This document shows positions 34,730-43,848 of a stretch of 64,000 bases of DNA, piece after piece. Below the pieces are notes generated by a model. That model saw only the letters and a list, made by a program, of their open reading frames with translations. It was not told where the DNA came from and did no database searches. Every line of letters begins with the position of its first letter. Position 1 is the first letter of the stretch. The stretch is from a bacterium (GTDB lineage Bacteria > Planctomycetota > Planctomycetia > Planctomycetales > Planctomycetaceae): NCBI GenBank assembly GCA_016125225.1, contig WGME01000007.1:124001-188000 (forward strand), given 5' to 3'. Both the position numbers and the translations under genes were made by a program.

Positions 34730-37700
34730 TCAGTGACCTTCTGCGGGGGAGTCGGCCGGTGGCGGCAGTTCTGTCGCCGCTGGTGTCGTGATGGCGGGTG
34801 TTACGGGTGGTGGTGCGATCGTCGTACCGTGCCCCCCGAGCCAACGGATGACATAGAAGAAGACGGGTGTCAGCAGCACGCCAAATAGCGTGACACCCAG
34901 CATGCCGCTGAAGACCGCAATGCCCAGCGTGCTGCGCATCTCGGCCCCTGCCCCCTCAGCGCGAACCAGGGGCACCACACCGAGAATGAATGCGAACGAC
35001 GTCATCAGAATCGGACGCAGTCGTAGCTGGCAGGCTTCCACGGTGGCGTTAAAAAGTGACTGACCTTCGTCCTGCAGTTGCTTGGCATATTCCACGATGA
35101 GAATCGCGTTCTTCGCAGCCAGCCCCACCAGCACCACGAGGCCAATCTGCACGAAGATATTGTTATCGAGACCCGTCAGCCACACGCCAATCATCGCCGC
35201 AAGAATACAAAGCGGCACGATCAGAATAATTGCCAGCGGTAACGCCCAGCTTTCATACTGAGCCGACAACACGAGGAAGACAAACAACACGGCGAGGGGG
35301 AAGATGATCTTCGTCAGCAAGTCCTGGCTGGCGAGAATCTGTTGAAACGTCAACTCGGTCCATTCGATCCCCATGGTTTCCGGCAGCGAGCGGTTCGACA
35401 ATTCGTTGAGAATGGAGACAGCCTGGCCGGTGCTTGTCCCGGGCGCGGTAGCCCCGGTGATTTCGGCGGACGGATACAATTTGTATCGATTCACAATGGC
35501 CGGGCCGCTGGTTAGGCGAACATTGATCAGCGTTTGCAGGGGAACGCGTTGGCCCTGATCGGTCCGCACCTGCAATTTGCCAATGTCTTCCACGTGCATG
35601 CGGAACCGGGGGTCGGCCTGCACATTGACCTGCCAACTGCGGTTCTGAAAGGTGAAGTCGTTGACATACGCAGCCCCCAGATATGCCTGCAACGTGGTGT
35701 AGATTTCCTGCAACGGCACACCGATGGCGCGGGCTTTTTCCCGATCGATATCCACGAACACCTGGGGTTGTGTCACGCTGAACGTGGAAAACAGACCGAC
35801 CAGTCGCGGATCGCGCAGTCCTTCCTCACGCAGGCTCTGCACACTTCCCTGGAGTGCCCGCAAACCGGCTCCGCGGCGGTCTTCCACCTGCAACTTGAAG
35901 CCCCCGGTGCTGCCAATCCCGTCGACAGGTGGTGCACCGAACACCGCGATTTGAGCCTCGGGGAATTCGCTGAACGCCTTTCGCAGCTGCTGGGTGACAG
36001 CTCGGGCCGACAACGTGGCATTGCCAGTGCGTTCCTCAAAAGGTTCCAGGATGACGAACATGCCACCCGCATTGCTCAAATTCGTACCGAGGATGGGAGA
36101 ATACCCCGCCAGATCGAGCGTGTGGGCGACGCCGGGAACTTTCCGCGAAGTGGTGCTCATCTTCCGAATCAGGGCATCGGTCCGCTCCAGGCTGGCACCA
36201 TCGGGCAATTGAGCATTGACGACGAGGTAACCTTTATCTTGTTCGGGAATGAATCCCTGTGGGATGGTGACAGAACTCCAATAAGTAGCGCCGAGCAATC
36301 CCACATAGACCACCAACATGATAATCGCGGTCCGCAACACACCGCGTACCACCAGCCCATAGCCTTTCGTGAGCACGCCGAAGACGCGGTTGAAGACATC
36401 AAAGAAGGCGATCAGGATGCGGTTCACAATCCCAAAGGCAAACCAACCCCCGATGCCACCGAGCGCAAATAATACGATCCGCAGCCCCCATAACTCCGCC
36501 GAAACCGCATCACTGCTGGCGTGACCATGACCGCCTGCGGACGCTTCCAGACCAAACATCGGAGCCAGCCACGGCGTCAGGAAGCGGTACGCCAGATAGC
36601 CTGCCAGTAGCACGACACCCCATCTGGGCAGGGCTTCACGATGATCGTCCGGCCCCCCCGCATGATGCGGCTTGATAAGCGTTACCGCGCGGGCCGGGGC
36701 CATCGTCATCGCATTAATGGCTGAGATGATGGTGGAAGTCGCAATCGTCAACGCGAACTGTTTGTAGAACTGACCGGTGATTCCCGCAATAAACGCGGTG
36801 GGTATGAACACGGAACTCAGCACGAGGGTAATTGCGATCACCGGGCCGGTAATTTCGTCCATGGCTTTAATGACGGCTTCGCGGGGAGCGAGACCTTTCG
36901 ACATCCAGCGTTCAATGTTCTCGACCACCACGATGGCGTCGTCGACCACAATCCCGATCGCCAGCACCAGCCCGAACAACGACAGGTTATTCAGCGAAAA
37001 TCCCATCAGCGCCATGACGGCGAATGTGCCGATGAGGGAGACGGGGACATCGATCATCGGCATCAACGTGGCTCGCCAGTCCTGCAGGAAGACGATCACC
37101 ACGACGAAGACCAGAATAAATGCTTCGATAAGCGTGTGGTAAACGCTGGCAATCGACTCTTCCACGAAGACGGTCGTATCGTAATGGATACGATACTCCA
37201 CGCCTTCAGGGAATTTGGCCTTCAGTTCTTCCAGCTTGGCACGAATGGCCGTGGCCGTTTGCAAGGCGTTTGAGCCGGGTAGTTGAAAGACCGCGAGTGC
37301 CACGCTCGGCTGACCATCGAGATAGGTATTCACATCGTAATTTTTGGCGCCGAGTTCCACCCCTTCACCGACGACATGTCCCTGATCGTCCATGGTTGGA
37401 TCGCGCACGACATCGCGCAGGTAAACCAGTTGGCCGCGCTCCCCACGCTTGAGAATGATGTCCGCAAATTGCCCCGGATCGACGAGACGCCCCTGCGTAT
37501 TGATGGCGAGTTGAAAGGGAATCTCGGTGTTTTGAGAGATGGGGGGCTGCCCGATTCGACCAGCGGCCACCTGTACATTCTGCTCGCTGATTGCCCGAAG
37601 CACATCGCTGGCCGTCATGTCGCGGGCGGCGAGTTTTTCCGGGTCCAGCCAGATCCGCATGCTGTAATCGCGCGGCCCCAGAAAAGTCACATCGCCGACA

Positions 37701-38215
37701 CCCTTAATACGGGCGAGGTCGTCTTTCACATTCAAGGCGGCGAAGTTGCTGAGGTAGAGTTGATCGTAGCGATTGTCTGGCGAGATGAGATTGACCGCGA
37801 GCAGAATACTGGGCGATTTCTTTTTGGTTGTAACACCGATCTTCTTGACCTCTTCGGGAAGCTTGGCCTGAGCCACGCTCACGCGGTTCTGGACCAGCAC
37901 CTGGGCCATATCGAGATTTGTGCCCAGTTCAAACGTGACATCGAGAATCATCTGGCCGTCGTTGGTGCACCGCGACGCCATGTACAACATGCGTTCGACA
38001 CCATTGACTTCCAACTCGATGGGAGTCGCCACGGTCTCTGAGACGGTGATGGCATTGGCCCCCGGATAACTGGCGGTCACCTGCACTACCGGCGGAGCGA
38101 CTTCCGGATATTGAGCGATGGGTAACTGCGTCAGGGCCACCAGCCCGATGATGACAATGACCACCGAGAGTACCGTGGCGAAAATTGGCCGATCGACAAA
38201 GAACCGTGCAAACAT
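34730..38215 (-). CDS. RND (HAE1) multidrug efflux permease
   Basis: 1161-aa AcrB/MexB-type inner-membrane pump driven by protons. Architecture is complete: TM1, first periplasmic porter half, helices with the proton-relay pair GIVVDDAIVVVENI (two Asp), a second porter half, and the relay Lys in AAKNAILIVEYA. An insertion of about 120 residues rich in His and Gly (near GGHGHASSD) between TM6 and the second half is larger than in AcrB. The adaptor gene lies directly upstream on the same strand (60 bp), so pump and adaptor form one operon. An outer-membrane factor is not seen here. Substrates are not inferable. Confidence 0.94.
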   Translation of the reverse strand: MFARFFVDRPIFATVLSVVIVIIGLVALTQLPIAQYPEVAPPVVQVTASYPGANAITVSETVATPIELEVNGVERMLYMASRCTNDGQMILDVTFELGTNLDMAQVLVQNRVSVAQAKLPEEVKKIGVTTKKKSPSILLAVNLISPDNRYDQLYLSNFAALNVKDDLARIKGVGDVTFLGPRDYSMRIWLDPEKLAARDMTASDVLRAISEQNVQVAAGRIGQPPISQNTEIPFQLAINTQGRLVDPGQFADIILKRGERGQLVYLRDVVRDPTMDDQGHVVGEGVELGAKNYDVNTYLDGQPSVALAVFQLPGSNALQTATAIRAKLEELKAKFPEGVEYRIHYDTTVFVEESIASVYHTLIEAFILVFVVVIVFLQDWRATLMPMIDVPVSLIGTFAVMALMGFSLNNLSLFGLVLAIGIVVDDAIVVVENIERWMSKGLAPREAVIKAMDEITGPVIAITLVLSSVFIPTAFIAGITGQFYKQFALTIATSTIISAINAMTMAPARAVTLIKPHHAGGPDDHREALPRWGVVLLAGYLAYRFLTPWLAPMFGLEASAGGHGHASSDAVSAELWGLRIVLFALGGIGGWFAFGIVNRILIAFFDVFNRVFGVLTKGYGLVVRGVLRTAIIMLVVYVGLLGATYWSSVTIPQGFIPEQDKGYLVVNAQLPDGASLERTDALIRKMSTTSRKVPGVAHTLDLAGYSPILGTNLSNAGGMFVILEPFEERTGNATLSARAVTQQLRKAFSEFPEAQIAVFGAPPVDGIGSTGGFKLQVEDRRGAGLRALQGSVQSLREEGLRDPRLVGLFSTFSVTQPQVFVDIDREKARAIGVPLQEIYTTLQAYLGAAYVNDFTFQNRSWQVNVQADPRFRMHVEDIGKLQVRTDQGQRVPLQTLINVRLTSGPAIVNRYKLYPSAEITGATAPGTSTGQAVSILNELSNRSLPETMGIEWTELTFQQILASQDLLTKIIFPLAVLFVFLVLSAQYESWALPLAIILIVPLCILAAMIGVWLTGLDNNIFVQIGLVVLVGLAAKNAILIVEYAKQLQDEGQSLFNATVEACQLRLRPILMTSFAFILGVVPLVRAEGAGAEMRSTLGIAVFSGMLGVTLFGVLLTPVFFYVIRWLGGHGTTIAPPPVTPAITTPAATELPPPADSPAEGH

Positions 38216-38274
38216 GGAACGCCATTCACTCGGGAAGGGAGATGATGCGCAAGATCAGACCAGCGGCCAAACCA

Positions 38275-39495
38275 TCATCGCGATGCCGTGGAATCGGGCG
38301 CTGCCTTCCGCTGCATGGGTTGGCCCGCCGCGTCAAACGGTTCCACGGGATAGTTCACACGAGCACGCTGTAATCCTTCGACAATCACCTGATCGTCGGG
38401 TTGCAACGTGCTGTCTTCAGTGCGGCCAGGGAGGATCACGCGTTGGCCGTCGTCGAGTAATTTTCCGAGCGTCAGGGTTTTACGATAGACGACATTATCC
38501 GAGTTCAAACACAACACATAACGTTGGCTCTGATCACTGAGAATGGCCTCATCGGGGATCAGCACAGAAGCCTTGGGAGTTCCCATCGGCACGCGCACCC
38601 GCACCCGGCTGCCGGGGATATAGATCATCTCTTTATTTTCGACCTGGCCCCGCAATTCATAGGTGCCCGTGGTGCTGTCGATTCGATTCTCAGAAAAATC
38701 GAGGATGCCCTGATGTGGATATCCCGTGTCGGTCTCGAGGCCAAATTCGAACGGCAGCCGCGACTCAATCAGCGATTGTTGATCGAGCTTTGCTCGCCGT
38801 GCCACATCGCTGTTCCGGTATTCCAGCACCGTCCGCTCATCCACATAGAAGTAAACGAAGATCGGATCGATGGCGACTATGGTTGTCAGTAGCGGGTCGG
38901 TCCCACCCGCGTTGACGAGGTTCCCTACATCCAGCATCGCCCGGCTGATCTTGCCTTTGAGCGGAGACGTAATCCGCGAATAATTCAAATCGAGTTCTTT
39001 GCGCGTGATGTCTTCCTTCGCGGAGACCACTTGAGCTTCCCAGGTTTTTCGCGTGGCTACGGCTTTCTGCAGGTCGGCTTTGGTGTTGATCTTCTTTTCA
39101 AACAGATCCTGTTCGCGAGCTTCTTCGGCAGCAGCAAATTCGAGCTGAGCTTCCGCGACCGCCAGCTCACTCTTGGCCACTTCCACGTCGGCGGCGAACG
39201 GCCTCGGATCGAGTTCAAAGAGCAACTGATCCTTCTCGACGATCTGGCCATCCTGAAAATGGATCTTCTGAATGTGTCCCCGCACACGCGAGCGGATCTC
39301 GACATTCTGCGACGGCATCATCCAGCCGTTGTATTCGCGGTAGTCCACAACATCACGTGACTCGGGATGTTGGACGGTGACCCGCGGCGCGGCCGCTTTC
39401 ACGGGTTCAGGTGCGGTTTCACAGCCGGATAGCCCCACGCAGGCCGCTAGACAAAAACATGTGAGTCTCCAGAACACCTGAGATCGAATCGTCAT
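38275..39495 (-). CDS. RND efflux adaptor (membrane fusion) lipoprotein
   Basis: 406-aa periplasmic adaptor of the AcrA/MexA type. Lipobox LSGC at about residue 20; barrel-sandwich segments (VEIRSRVRGHIQKIHFQDGQIVEK and KGKISRAMLDVGNLVNAG), a helical hairpin (ELAVAEAQLEFAAAEEAREQ) and the beta-barrel domain. The ATG at 39495 has GAGAGGCG upstream and puts the lipobox in the right place; an earlier ATG at 39534 would add 13 residues. It is expressed first in the operon with the RND permease. Confidence 0.92.
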   Translation of the reverse strand: MTIRSQVFWRLTCFCLAACVGLSGCETAPEPVKAAAPRVTVQHPESRDVVDYREYNGWMMPSQNVEIRSRVRGHIQKIHFQDGQIVEKDQLLFELDPRPFAADVEVAKSELAVAEAQLEFAAAEEAREQDLFEKKINTKADLQKAVATRKTWEAQVVSAKEDITRKELDLNYSRITSPLKGKISRAMLDVGNLVNAGGTDPLLTTIVAIDPIFVYFYVDERTVLEYRNSDVARRAKLDQQSLIESRLPFEFGLETDTGYPHQGILDFSENRIDSTTGTYELRGQVENKEMIYIPGSRVRVRVPMGTPKASVLIPDEAILSDQSQRYVLCLNSDNVVYRKTLTLGKLLDDGQRVILPGRTEDSTLQPDDQVIVEGLQRARVNYPVEPFDAAGQPMQRKAAPDSTASR

Positions 39496-39652
39496 AACGC
39501 CTCTCGCTTGAGTGTGTCTTGAGCCTGTGGCCATAACACGAAAGTGCGATCAGTTATAACGTCATGCGATCCAAAAATCTGCCAGTGACGGGCTTATGCC
39601 AGTACCGTGGCAGGCCGACACCATTGTCCGAGAAGGTTATTTCATAAATGCA

Positions 39653-39681
39653 AACTGCCCTCTGTGTGACAGAGGGCAGTT
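39653..39681 (-). terminator. perfect hairpin downstream of the HtrA gene
   Basis: Perfect 13-bp stem (arms 39653-39665 and 39669-39681) with a 3-nt loop. On the reverse strand it lies 43 nt after the HtrA stop and is followed by a T-rich stretch (TGCATTTATG), so it probably terminates that transcript. The T-run is weak. Confidence 0.65.
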
Positions 39682-39723
39682 GTGACTATGAAAAACTGGC
39701 TGGATGACAGCCAACCGTAGTGG

Positions 39724-41124
39724 TTAGCGAGTCGCGGTCGTATTGTTCGGCGTGTTGCTGTTCACGAGTTGGATATAACCGTAGAGCGTTTCGCGACCGC
39801 GGATCACGAAGAACTTGAGCGAGTTCTGTCCAGACGGCAGGTTCTGATTCAGAATCCAGGTCACGTTTTCTGACGACAGCGTTTCCCAGTCTCGCAGACC
39901 GACAAGGATGTCGTCCTTACGGATTCCGTTAAGAGCTGCCGGGCTTGTGCCCCGAACATCCGTAATCAGAAGCCCGCCACGATATTTCGGCGGAATTGTG
40001 CTCACGCGTTCTGTGGGCAGTGGAGCGAGCCGCACGCCCAATGCATTCCAGAAGCGTTCTGATTCTGAGTTATCGTTGTTGGCCCGGGCAATGAACTCGG
40101 TATTCATGCGGGAGCGACCACCGACATACGGGGCCACGGCGAATGAGAGCGCCTCGGTCTTTTCGCCACGCCGCACGGTGACCTCAAGGAGTTCTCCCAC
40201 GGGACGACCCAGCAGTGCCAGTTCCCAGTCGGCCGCATCCACGATCAGGCGATCACCGACCTTGGTCACGATATCGCCTTGCAACATTCCAGCTTTCGCT
40301 GCCGGGCTATCCGAGGCCAGACCGGCCACATGCAGTTCCCGCTTGCTGCCTTGCTTCACGTCCTTGGTTTCGAGACCGTGGAACGTTTGATTCAGTTGTT
40401 CGATGCTCATCATGCGGGCGATCACACGGCGGGCATCGTCGATGGGAATCGCAAATCCAATGCGCTGAGCACCGGCACGGATGGCAACGTTGATGCCGAC
40501 CACTTCCCCATTCATATTCAACAACGGTCCGCCGCTGTTACCGGGATTGATGCTGGCATCGGTCTGAATCAGGTTGCGGTACGACTGGGTTTCATTCACC
40601 TCGACATCGCGAGACAAGGCACTCACAATGCCGGACGTCACGGTGCTTTGGTAGCCAAAGGCATTACCGACGGCGATCACCGGTTCCGCAAGCATAAGAT
40701 CCGAAGATGTCCCGGCCGGCATGACGGGGAGTTGCCGAGTCGCATCGACCTTGATGATCGCCAGATCGTGTTCGCGATCGGTGGCAATGACGGAAGCCGT
40801 GTAGGTGGCACCATCATCGAGAGACGCCTTGATCAACTCGACATCGGCGACCACGTGATAGTTGGTCACGATGTAACCACGGGTGTCGATGACAATGCCC
40901 GTGCCCATCCCGTTCACTTTACGGGGCTTGGCATTGCCCGATCCAAAGACCGCATCGCGATCGATAGCGGACTTCTCGGTGTTGATGTTGACGACTGACG
41001 GTGAGGCTCGTTTCACGGCACGCACGATCGCGGTTTCACGCAGATCGTCAGCCGCAGCAAGCCAGGTTGTAGACGACAACCAAACCGTACAGCACAGTCC
41101 AAAGGCAAGTAGCCGGTGTGTCAT
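39724..41124 (-). CDS. HtrA/DegP-type trypsin-like serine protease with PDZ domains
   Basis: 466-aa periplasmic quality-control protease. Signal peptide (LLAFGLCCTVWLSSTTWLAAA), protease domain with H90 in TNYHVVADV, D120 in EHDLAIIK and S197 in NPGNSGGPLL, then two PDZ domains (about 255-345 and 385-460, GLASDSPAAKAGMLQGD and GTSPAALNGIRKDD). The ATG at 41124 begins the signal peptide; a longer in-frame opening upstream lacks one. It degrades or folds damaged exported proteins under stress. A strong hairpin follows the gene. Confidence 0.93.
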   Translation of the reverse strand: MTHRLLAFGLCCTVWLSSTTWLAAADDLRETAIVRAVKRASPSVVNINTEKSAIDRDAVFGSGNAKPRKVNGMGTGIVIDTRGYIVTNYHVVADVELIKASLDDGATYTASVIATDREHDLAIIKVDATRQLPVMPAGTSSDLMLAEPVIAVGNAFGYQSTVTSGIVSALSRDVEVNETQSYRNLIQTDASINPGNSGGPLLNMNGEVVGINVAIRAGAQRIGFAIPIDDARRVIARMMSIEQLNQTFHGLETKDVKQGSKRELHVAGLASDSPAAKAGMLQGDIVTKVGDRLIVDAADWELALLGRPVGELLEVTVRRGEKTEALSFAVAPYVGGRSRMNTEFIARANNDNSESERFWNALGVRLAPLPTERVSTIPPKYRGGLLITDVRGTSPAALNGIRKDDILVGLRDWETLSSENVTWILNQNLPSGQNSLKFFVIRGRETLYGYIQLVNSNTPNNTTATR

Positions 41125-41496
41125 AGGAAGGTCTGCTCGTGTACCGCTGTTGACAAAACTCAGGTGGGTCCGTCCTTTACGTAGCGATGCAGCGTCGCTC
41201 GGAGCACTCGGCATCCTGCCCTCCGTAAGCGTCAGCATCGGCGCGGGTCGTTGTGGTGCTTGAAAGCAGGTCGCCGGTTGCGGAGTAACTTGCCTAATCG
41301 GCGACAGGTAAAACCGGAAGGGTGCGTAAATCTGGTAGACTCTGCGTTCAGTCGACCGACGAACTCGATGAATTCGGTTTGCAGTCAGATTTCGGTATGA
41401 TCAGCCCGCACCAAAAGCCACGGCTATTTGGGGGCCGCGAGCCATGTCACAATGGTGATGAGGTGGCCGCAAACTCTGTTGCACCAAGGGAATACG
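41125..41496. other. divergent intergenic region, HtrA / TPR gene
   Basis: 372 bp of divergent spacing, presumably the two promoters. No RNA gene, riboswitch or repeat was recognised, and small overlapping frames here look like chance. Confidence 0.4.
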
Positions 41497-41808
41497 ATGA
41501 AATCGCCGCGTCGAGTCAAAATTGAAGCCCTGCTGGCCGACGATCCCGGCGATGTTTTCCTGCATTATGCGTTAGCTACCGAACTTTTGAAGGAGAAAGA
41601 GTTCGCCACTGCCGACTCGAAGTTCGCACAGATTCATACTGAGTTCCCCGATTATGTTCCGGCCTGGTTTCAGCATGCCCAGGCCCTCGCGGAACAAGCA
41701 CGAACGAACGAGGCCCGACAGATCGGCGAGTTAGGATTGGCCACCGCCCGGCGAGTTGGTGATACGCATGCCGCCGGGGAAATCGCCGGGTTCCTCGAAT
41801 TGCTGTGA
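41497..41808 (+). CDS. small tetratricopeptide-repeat protein
   Basis: 103-aa helical protein with one to two TPR units: HYALATELLKEKEFATADSK and WFQHAQALAEQARTNEARQI. TPRs bind protein partners. AAGGGAATACG precedes the ATG at 41497. Single small gene; no partner suggested by context. Confidence 0.83.
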   Translation: MKSPRRVKIEALLADDPGDVFLHYALATELLKEKEFATADSKFAQIHTEFPDYVPAWFQHAQALAEQARTNEARQIGELGLATARRVGDTHAAGEIAGFLELL

Positions 41809-42003
41809 GCGAGCGTCGCGATGGGCAGTGAGGATTCTCCCGTTCAGAAGTTATTCTGATATCTGCTTGGTTGTAGACCCCTCTTGCGTCAGAACCAGCA
41901 CTCGTGGGATAAACAGTGACGGGGCTCAGCGGCCGCATTCACGAACTGTGGCCTGAAGGTTTGAGCCGTGCTTTTTCCCTTCGTGACTTGCACAGGAATT
42001 CCG

Positions 42004-43203
42004 ATGAGGCCGCATAACGGATGGTGCCTGGCCGCTGCGATGGCGGCGTTCTGTTTCACGGGATTTCCTCTTTTCGCGGAATCGCCAACCGTTACGGAGT
42101 CAGCCGTCCGAGTGTTCGTTCCTCAGATTGTCGCCGCCGATGTGCGACCACATATTGAATACCTCGCTGGTGACGATCTCCACGGCCGCTCGGGAGCCGA
42201 TGCCAAAATCGCTGCGGCTTACCTTGTGGATCATTTCCGCCAACATGAACTGAAGCCTTTGTTCGGCGACCGCTATGACCAGCTGATCCCCGGACTTGGC
42301 CACACCACTGAAAATCCGATCTTCGTCGGCCGCAACATTGGCGGCTGGATTGAAGGCAGTGATCCGGAGCTGAAGAAAGAATTCGTGGTCATCGGCGTGC
42401 ATTACGATCATCTCGGAGAGCGGGATGGTGAAGTGTTTGCTGGAGCCGACGACAACGCCTCCGGGGTCGCCATGATGCTGGAACTGGCCGAACAGATTGC
42501 GAAGCAGCCGACCAAACCGAAACGGAGCGTGGTCTTCATCGGCTTCGATCTGGAAGAGCACATGCTGTGGGGGTCGCGGTGGTTTGCGGCTCATCCCCCC
42601 TGGCCATTGGAGCAGGTCAAACTGTTCATCACGGCCGATATGATCAGCCGGTCACTCGGTGACTTGCCGTTGCCGGCTGTCTTTGTGCTGGGCAGCGAAC
42701 ATGCCCCGCAACTCAAACGGTGTCTGGACGAAGTCGGACATCCTGAAGGACTGGAGATTGCCCGGTTGGGGATCGATCTGGTCGGCACCCGCAGTGACTA
42801 CGGCCCGTTCCGTGATCGTGAAGTGCCATTCCTCTTCTTCTCGACCGGCGAACATCCCGACTATCACACCCCCCGCGATCGCCCGGAAAGAGCCGATTTT
42901 GACAAAGCAGCCCGAGTTTCCAGCCTGGTACTGGAGATCGTGACATGTGTCGCCAATACCAATGATCCGCCGGTGTGGTCCCAGGCCGTCACGGGCGATC
43001 TCGATGAGCCAAAAGCCCTCGAACGCATCACGACATTATTACTGGAGGCCGATGACAACGGGCGGTTGACCGACATCCAACGATATATGGTGAGCACGGT
43101 TCGCGGTCGCTGCCGCAAGATACTCGCCGCCGGCCAGATGACCGCAGACGACCGCGTGTGGTTGGTCCGCATGGCTCAGTTGCTGTTATTGTCCGTCTTC
43201 TAA
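42004..43203 (+). CDS. exported M28 family zinc aminopeptidase
   Basis: 399-aa secreted metallopeptidase. Signal peptide (CLAAAMAAFCFTGFPLFA) then an M28 core with the metal ligands visible: GVHYDHLGE (H133), FAGADDNASG (bridging Asp near 149) and FDLEEHMLWGS (Glu base and ligand near 184-185). Probably trims N-terminal amino acids from peptides in the periplasm or outside. The ATG at 42004 was preferred over a GTG at 41968 because the signal peptide starts there. A C-terminal helical tail of about 60 residues follows the peptidase fold. Confidence 0.88.
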   Translation: MRPHNGWCLAAAMAAFCFTGFPLFAESPTVTESAVRVFVPQIVAADVRPHIEYLAGDDLHGRSGADAKIAAAYLVDHFRQHELKPLFGDRYDQLIPGLGHTTENPIFVGRNIGGWIEGSDPELKKEFVVIGVHYDHLGERDGEVFAGADDNASGVAMMLELAEQIAKQPTKPKRSVVFIGFDLEEHMLWGSRWFAAHPPWPLEQVKLFITADMISRSLGDLPLPAVFVLGSEHAPQLKRCLDEVGHPEGLEIARLGIDLVGTRSDYGPFRDREVPFLFFSTGEHPDYHTPRDRPERADFDKAARVSSLVLEIVTCVANTNDPPVWSQAVTGDLDEPKALERITTLLLEADDNGRLTDIQRYMVSTVRGRCRKILAAGQMTADDRVWLVRMAQLLLLSVF

Positions 43204-43211
43204 GATAAAGC

Positions 43212-43229
43212 CGCCACCGCCGTGTGGCG
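43212..43229 (+). terminator. small hairpin after the M28 peptidase gene
   Basis: Six-bp GC stem CGCCAC/GTGGCG with a 6-nt loop, 9 nt after the peptidase stop. No clear T-run; weak terminator candidate. Confidence 0.35.
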
Positions 43230-43245
43230 AGCATTTCGCAAACCA

Positions 43246-43319
43246 ACCAGCCCGCAGCGCCAGCAAGGGCAGAGAAAGCATCATGAGAATTCGAGCCCTT
43301 GCTGGCGCAGCGGGCTGGT
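43246..43319. repeat. 25-bp inverted repeat (palindromic intergenic element)
   Basis: Arms 43246-43270 and 43295-43319 are complementary at 24 of 25 positions, separated by a 24-nt loop containing a CATGAGAATTC stretch. Arms carry CCAGCCCGC and GCGCCAGCAAGGGC. I recall this family of hairpin as common between genes in planctomycetes, but could not verify copy number; no second copy was seen in the window. Confidence 0.85.
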
Positions 43320-43352
43320 AAACTACAAGATCGTGAACTGAGGCATCCCAGC

Positions 43353-43751
43353 ATGATCCCCACTCGATGGAAACCGGTGGTCATCGGAGCCATGATTGGT
43401 CTGCTCTGCGGGGTGATCGCATTTGACCTGCTCAATACCTTGCTGTGTGCGGGTGCGAGGGAGCGATTATTGGAACGGCAGATCGCACTGGAATCGACGC
43501 AGTTGTTTCTGTACCGGGACGGATTACGAGCCACATACTGGCCGGTCACAGCCCTCAGCGGAGCAACCGTCTGCGGTGTGTTCGGGTATGCCACCACCGC
43601 CAAAGGATATCACTGGCTACTGGCGTGTGGCCTTGGTTTGGGCATCGCCGCCAGCACGATAGTAATCGTAACCAATTATCTGAAAATAGATTACGGTGAG
43701 TTTCTCGCCTCGGTCGAACCCACGACAGAGAATGCGTTGTCCGCTGACTGA
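43353..43751 (+). CDS. small membrane protein of unknown function
   Basis: 132-aa protein with about three hydrophobic segments (VVIGAMIGLLCGVIAF, VTALSGATVCGVFGYA, LACGLGLGIAASTIVIV). No family recognised. The ATG at 43353 lies just beyond the inverted repeat; a longer frame would start inside the repeat. Confidence 0.65.
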   Translation: MIPTRWKPVVIGAMIGLLCGVIAFDLLNTLLCAGARERLLERQIALESTQLFLYRDGLRATYWPVTALSGATVCGVFGYATTAKGYHWLLACGLGLGIAASTIVIVTNYLKIDYGEFLASVEPTTENALSAD

Positions 43752-43848
43752 TTCTCCTTGGGCAGAAACTTGTTTTAACAACTGTTGTTGATACAATCTT
43801 TTGGTCGATACTCGTTCGGGCACACCTTTTCCTCGGGAGCGGACGCAC

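Noticed and set aside
35534-36472. 312-codon forward frame inside the RND permease
   Set aside because: Antisense shadow with no domain; the RND reading is complete.
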